From Rhizophagus clarus (lineage: Eukaryota; Glomeromycota; Glomeromycetes; Glomerales; Glomeraceae): DNA of 64,000 bases. The notes under the pieces are model-generated. The model was given only the letters and a program-made list of their open reading frames with translations. It was not told where the DNA came from and made no database searches. Numbering within the stretch: the stretch's first letter is position 1; the number at the start of each line of letters is the position of its first letter. The translations under genes were made by a program, and so were the position numbers. Location: NCBI GenBank assembly GCA_015698045.1, contig BLAL01000302.1, positions 496,001 through 560,000 of the forward strand, written 5' to 3'. Of this stretch, positions 61,043-64,000 are shown one piece after another.

Positions 61043-63151
61043 ATGGCAACTTCAGTATATGAAGTTGTAGTGGGAATAGATTTTGGTACGTGTTCAAGTA
61101 CGTTTGCGTACTCTCACAAATCAAATAGTTTATCAGAAATAGTTACGAATGATATATGGCCACAACAAGGACAACGTGGCGTATTTAAAACAAATACTAT
61201 TTTATTTTATAATTCGCAAACTTGGAATGTTGTTGGTTGGGGTTCAAGTGCAATAACGCGTCAAGAGAAAAAGAAAAGGAAAAAAACAGATAATAATGGT
61301 CTACCCAATGGTGAATCTCCTACGCTTCCAGTATCTTTATTTAAATTATTCCTTGGGAATGCAAGAGAACAAGATAAGCCTATTTTACCTCAAGGCTTAA
61401 ATTATAGACAATGTGTAATTGATTACCTAGCAGAAATGACTAAAGTATGTAATTGTTGATTGATTCTTTGATTTCCTTCATGATTGATTGAATACTATAT
61501 TTTATTTGTATTTAGCTAATTAAAACTACAATAGCAACAAGATGGCCAGGTGAATATTTTTATTATATAAGTATACTTGCTTGTTATAATGTGATAAGCT
61601 AACGTGTTAAATTTTATATCAGGAATAAATTTTTATAAGAACGTTTTGATTGTCTCAACGGGTAATTTTTTTAATTAATGATTAAAAGCTATTAAAAAAA
61701 AAAGTCTGTTCTAGTTCATTTATGATTTATAATTTATGAATTAGTTCCGGCTGATTTTTCAGAAAGAGCAAAGGCAATCATGCGTGATTGTGCATTTAAA
61801 GCCGAATTATTACAGTTTGCTGATTCACCAAATTTGGAATTTACTACTGAACGTAAGTGTTTTTAATTAAATATGAATAAATCAATAAATAAATATAAAT
61901 TCTATATATAGTACTTTATTGTTATTGCTAATATATATTTATATTAATTAGCCGAGGCTGCTGCTATACATTGCATTACCTCACTTAGACAATTAGGATT
62001 AAAACCCGGCGGTATATATTACTTTTTAAATAATCATGGTTTAATTAATTGATTATACTATTTTACAAATTGATTGATTAATTTATAATATAGCTAATTT
62101 TATGATAGTTGATTGTGGAGGTGGAGCAGTCGATTTAACGATGAGAAAATTGACAAGTAATAATCAGATCAGTGAAATAACCGAGAGAACAGGAGATTAT
62201 TGTGGAAGTACTTTTGTAAATAAAGAGTTCTTAAATTTTTTATATCAAAAATATAACTTATATCAATCAATGCAACAGCTTTATTACAATCATAATGATC
62301 AATTTCAATATTTAATAGAAGAATTTTGCAACAAAGTAAAATTACCATTTACAGGAGATCAATCAGATTTTCAAAATATTTGTATAGATTTAGAAGATAC
62401 GTGTCCAGATTTAATGAATTATGTTAATGACGAAATTACAAGGCAGAAGATGGAACAAGAAGAATGGATAATTGAATTAGATTTCATAAGTGTTAAAAAT
62501 ATGTTTGATCCAGTTATACAGAGAATTGAGTGGTTAATCGGAAATCAGTTAAATTCTTTTGGAAAAAAATGTTCTGCAATTTTTCTTGTTGGAGGCTTTA
62601 GTGAATCCGTTTATCTAGTGAAACAAGTTAAACAAACTTTTAGTAAATATGTTTCTATAATTGAAGTACCATCTCAGCCTATAACTGCTGTAGTTAGGGG
62701 TGCTGTACAATATGGCTTAAATATGAGAACCATACAAACGAGAGTCTTACGTTACACTTATGGCGTACAAGTTTTAAAGAAGTGGAAAAAAGGAGACGAT
62801 CCTAGAAGAAAAACTCAAAATGGGTTAAAGTTTTGTTTTCATGAATTAGCAAAGAGAGGAACTGAAGTCAAAGTAAATCAAACATTCGGTTACGTGGCTA
62901 AACCTTCTAGTTTAAATCAGATTGATATGACTTTTAATATTTATGCTACAACAAATTTTGATGTTAAATATTGTGATGATCCTAATACAAAGCTTTTGGG
63001 CACACTTAAAATAGATCTACCTGATATTCAACTTGGAAATAAGAGATTAGTAGAATTTTATCTTACCTTTGGCACAATGGAAATTAAAGCAACCGCAAAG
63101 AATAAGAATTCTGGTTTGGTTTATCAAACGACTCTTAATTTAGACTTCTAA
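61043..63151 (+). CDS. HSP70-12-like (HSPA12-type) actin-like ATPase domain protein
   Basis: Six exons (61043-61444, 61516-61549, 61623-61661, 61745-61852, 61952-62011, 62094-63151) encode 566 residues. ATPase landmarks are phosphate-1 VVVGIDFGTCSSTFAYSH (about residues 8-25), phosphate-2 MIVDCGGGAVDLTMRK (about 218-233), and the adenosine motif CSAIFLVGGFSESVYLVKQV (about 374-393). There is no canonical HSP70 substrate-binding domain. The roughly 130-residue C-terminal region is beta-rich and divergent, as in HSPA12A/B. Such genes form a very large family in Rhizophagus (recalled, not searched). The client or role is unknown. Two very small exons (34 and 39 nt) keep frame with the ITTRWP...IVST-VPADFSE segment. 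Confidence 0.9.
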
Positions 63152-63282
63152 TATTTTATTCATGTACCTTTATATAATAAGATATTACATTTAAATAACC
63201 TCATTTAAGTTTGAAATAAATATTATATATGCTAGATAAATTGCTTACCCTGTGACGTAAATAATTCAATTAATAAGATTAT

Positions 63283-63949
63283 CTATGCGACGTGTTCTTT
63301 TTGATCTTGTTTGCTTGTTTCGAATTGCGCCAACAATTTGAAGTCCTCCATATAAGCCGCAATTATATCTCTATGTACCTAATAATGTTGAATGTCATTA
63401 TAAAGGCTATTTACGGATTTGGCAAGTACACTAAATTATCTTACCTGCGTGGGTGTCCTTTGAGTGATTTTAATATTCTTGGCCCTATAAGATTTTCTCC
63501 TACGTTTATAATCGCGTTGTTCTGCTAATAATTCTTCACGCGTTTTTTGTCCTTGATTTTGTTCTACAAATTACAACGTACGGATAAAATATCATAAGCG
63601 AAAAAAATATATATAATATCTTCTAAAATACCTTTCATTTTTTGTACGGCTTCCCAAACTTGGTCAAAGTTTTGATATACATCCTTCCTTTGTTGCCGGT
63701 GTTGTTCACGAATTTGATCACATATTTCAATTTCTTTTTCATATCTTCGCAATCTTTGGTCGACTGTTAAAGATAAGGGCCCTTCTTTAATTTCTGGCAT
63801 TTGTCGTAATTCTTCTATTTAAGATCGAAAAGACGCGTCAATAAAATAATAAATAAAAAATAAATTAACGAAAGAAACAAACCTTTATTCAAGGATATAA
63901 CAGATGGAGCATTTTGATAAAAGTAATTTGAACTTGGTAATTTCTTTCT
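63283..63949 (-). CDS. 5'-partial gene, probable U11/U12 snRNP 48K-like splicing protein
   Basis: Exons 63949-63883, 63814-63632, 63563-63445 and 63378-63283 join in consistent phase. The gene starts beyond the right window edge: the first visible exon is entered from an acceptor at 63950-63951. The text is NYFYQNAPSVISLNKEELRQ, then a charged helix (RLRRYEKEIEICDQIREQHR), then KRRRKSYRAKNIKITQRTPT and VHRDIIAAYMEDFKLL. The RRKSYRAKN-H/I-T-...-RD-I block resembles the C-terminal region of SNRNP48, a minor-spliceosome protein. This is recalled similarity and moderate at best. It is convergent with the HSP70-12-like gene, 131 bp apart. Confidence 0.55.
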
Positions 63950-64000
63950 CTAAATTATCATTTTTTATGAATCCATGGAAATTAATAATTTAAACAAGTA

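Overview
The window is eukaryotic and most likely fungal. It is very AT-rich, its genes are split by short GT-AG introns (about 40-180 nt), and it carries fungal housekeeping genes (EAF7, JIP5, RIB7, YOP1, VAC1/PEP7). It also has a HSP70-12-like ATPase and long AT-rich tracts full of transposon debris. This gene-and-repeat mosaic fits an arbuscular mycorrhizal fungus of the Rhizophagus/Glomeromycotina type. That assignment is an inference from gene style and remembered families; no search was run.

Gene-bearing blocks. (1) 6.7-20.4 kb: MED22 (-), an eIF3c/NIP1 pseudogene (+), a decayed second copy of MED22 exon 3, a mitochondrial carrier (-), EAF7 (-) divergent from DGAT2 (+), JIP5/WDR55 (-) divergent from RIB7 (+), a SAM/NCD1-like coiled-coil protein (-), and a hemerythrin-type HHE protein (-). 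(2) 36.0-42.5 kb: ALYREF/YRA1 (-) divergent from BUD13 (+), and MBF1 (-) divergent from a class III CoA-transferase (+). (3) 53.8-64.0 kb: YOP1 (+), VAC1/PEP7 (+), enolase (-), a small membrane protein (-) divergent from a HSP70-12-like gene (+), and the 3' part of a probable U11/U12 48K-like splicing protein (-). Exon joins were derived by hand from splice sites, reading phase and conserved motifs.

Repeat-bearing blocks. 1-2.2 kb holds the 3' part of a transposon-like gene whose C-terminal homeodomain-like helix is cut by a TAG. 25.2-34.0 kb is a three-level nest. A DDE element with 20-bp inverted ends (25237-33993) was invaded by a hAT element with an exact 8-bp target duplication (27391-31708). 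That hAT element was in turn invaded by a 1.56-kb non-coding element (29469-31029) filled with a hairpin tandem array. A 202-bp MITE at 19220-19421 has the same ends as the hAT. At 45.5-46.4 kb a second, unrelated inverted-repeat element also carries an internal array of hairpin units, and a 154-bp MITE is nested inside it. Retroposed inserts with target-site duplications lie at 5686-5800 (17-bp TSD) and about 46898-48092 (22-bp TSD, with a reverse-transcriptase-like LFADD box).

The clearest undescribed pattern is that two unrelated non-coding elements share one architecture: terminal inverted repeats around a tandem array of short hairpins. A second pattern is the repeated octamer TCACGTGA, often next to a CCAAT box. 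It occurs in gene promoters and near both ends of the hAT element. No tRNA, rRNA or CRISPR array was recognised.
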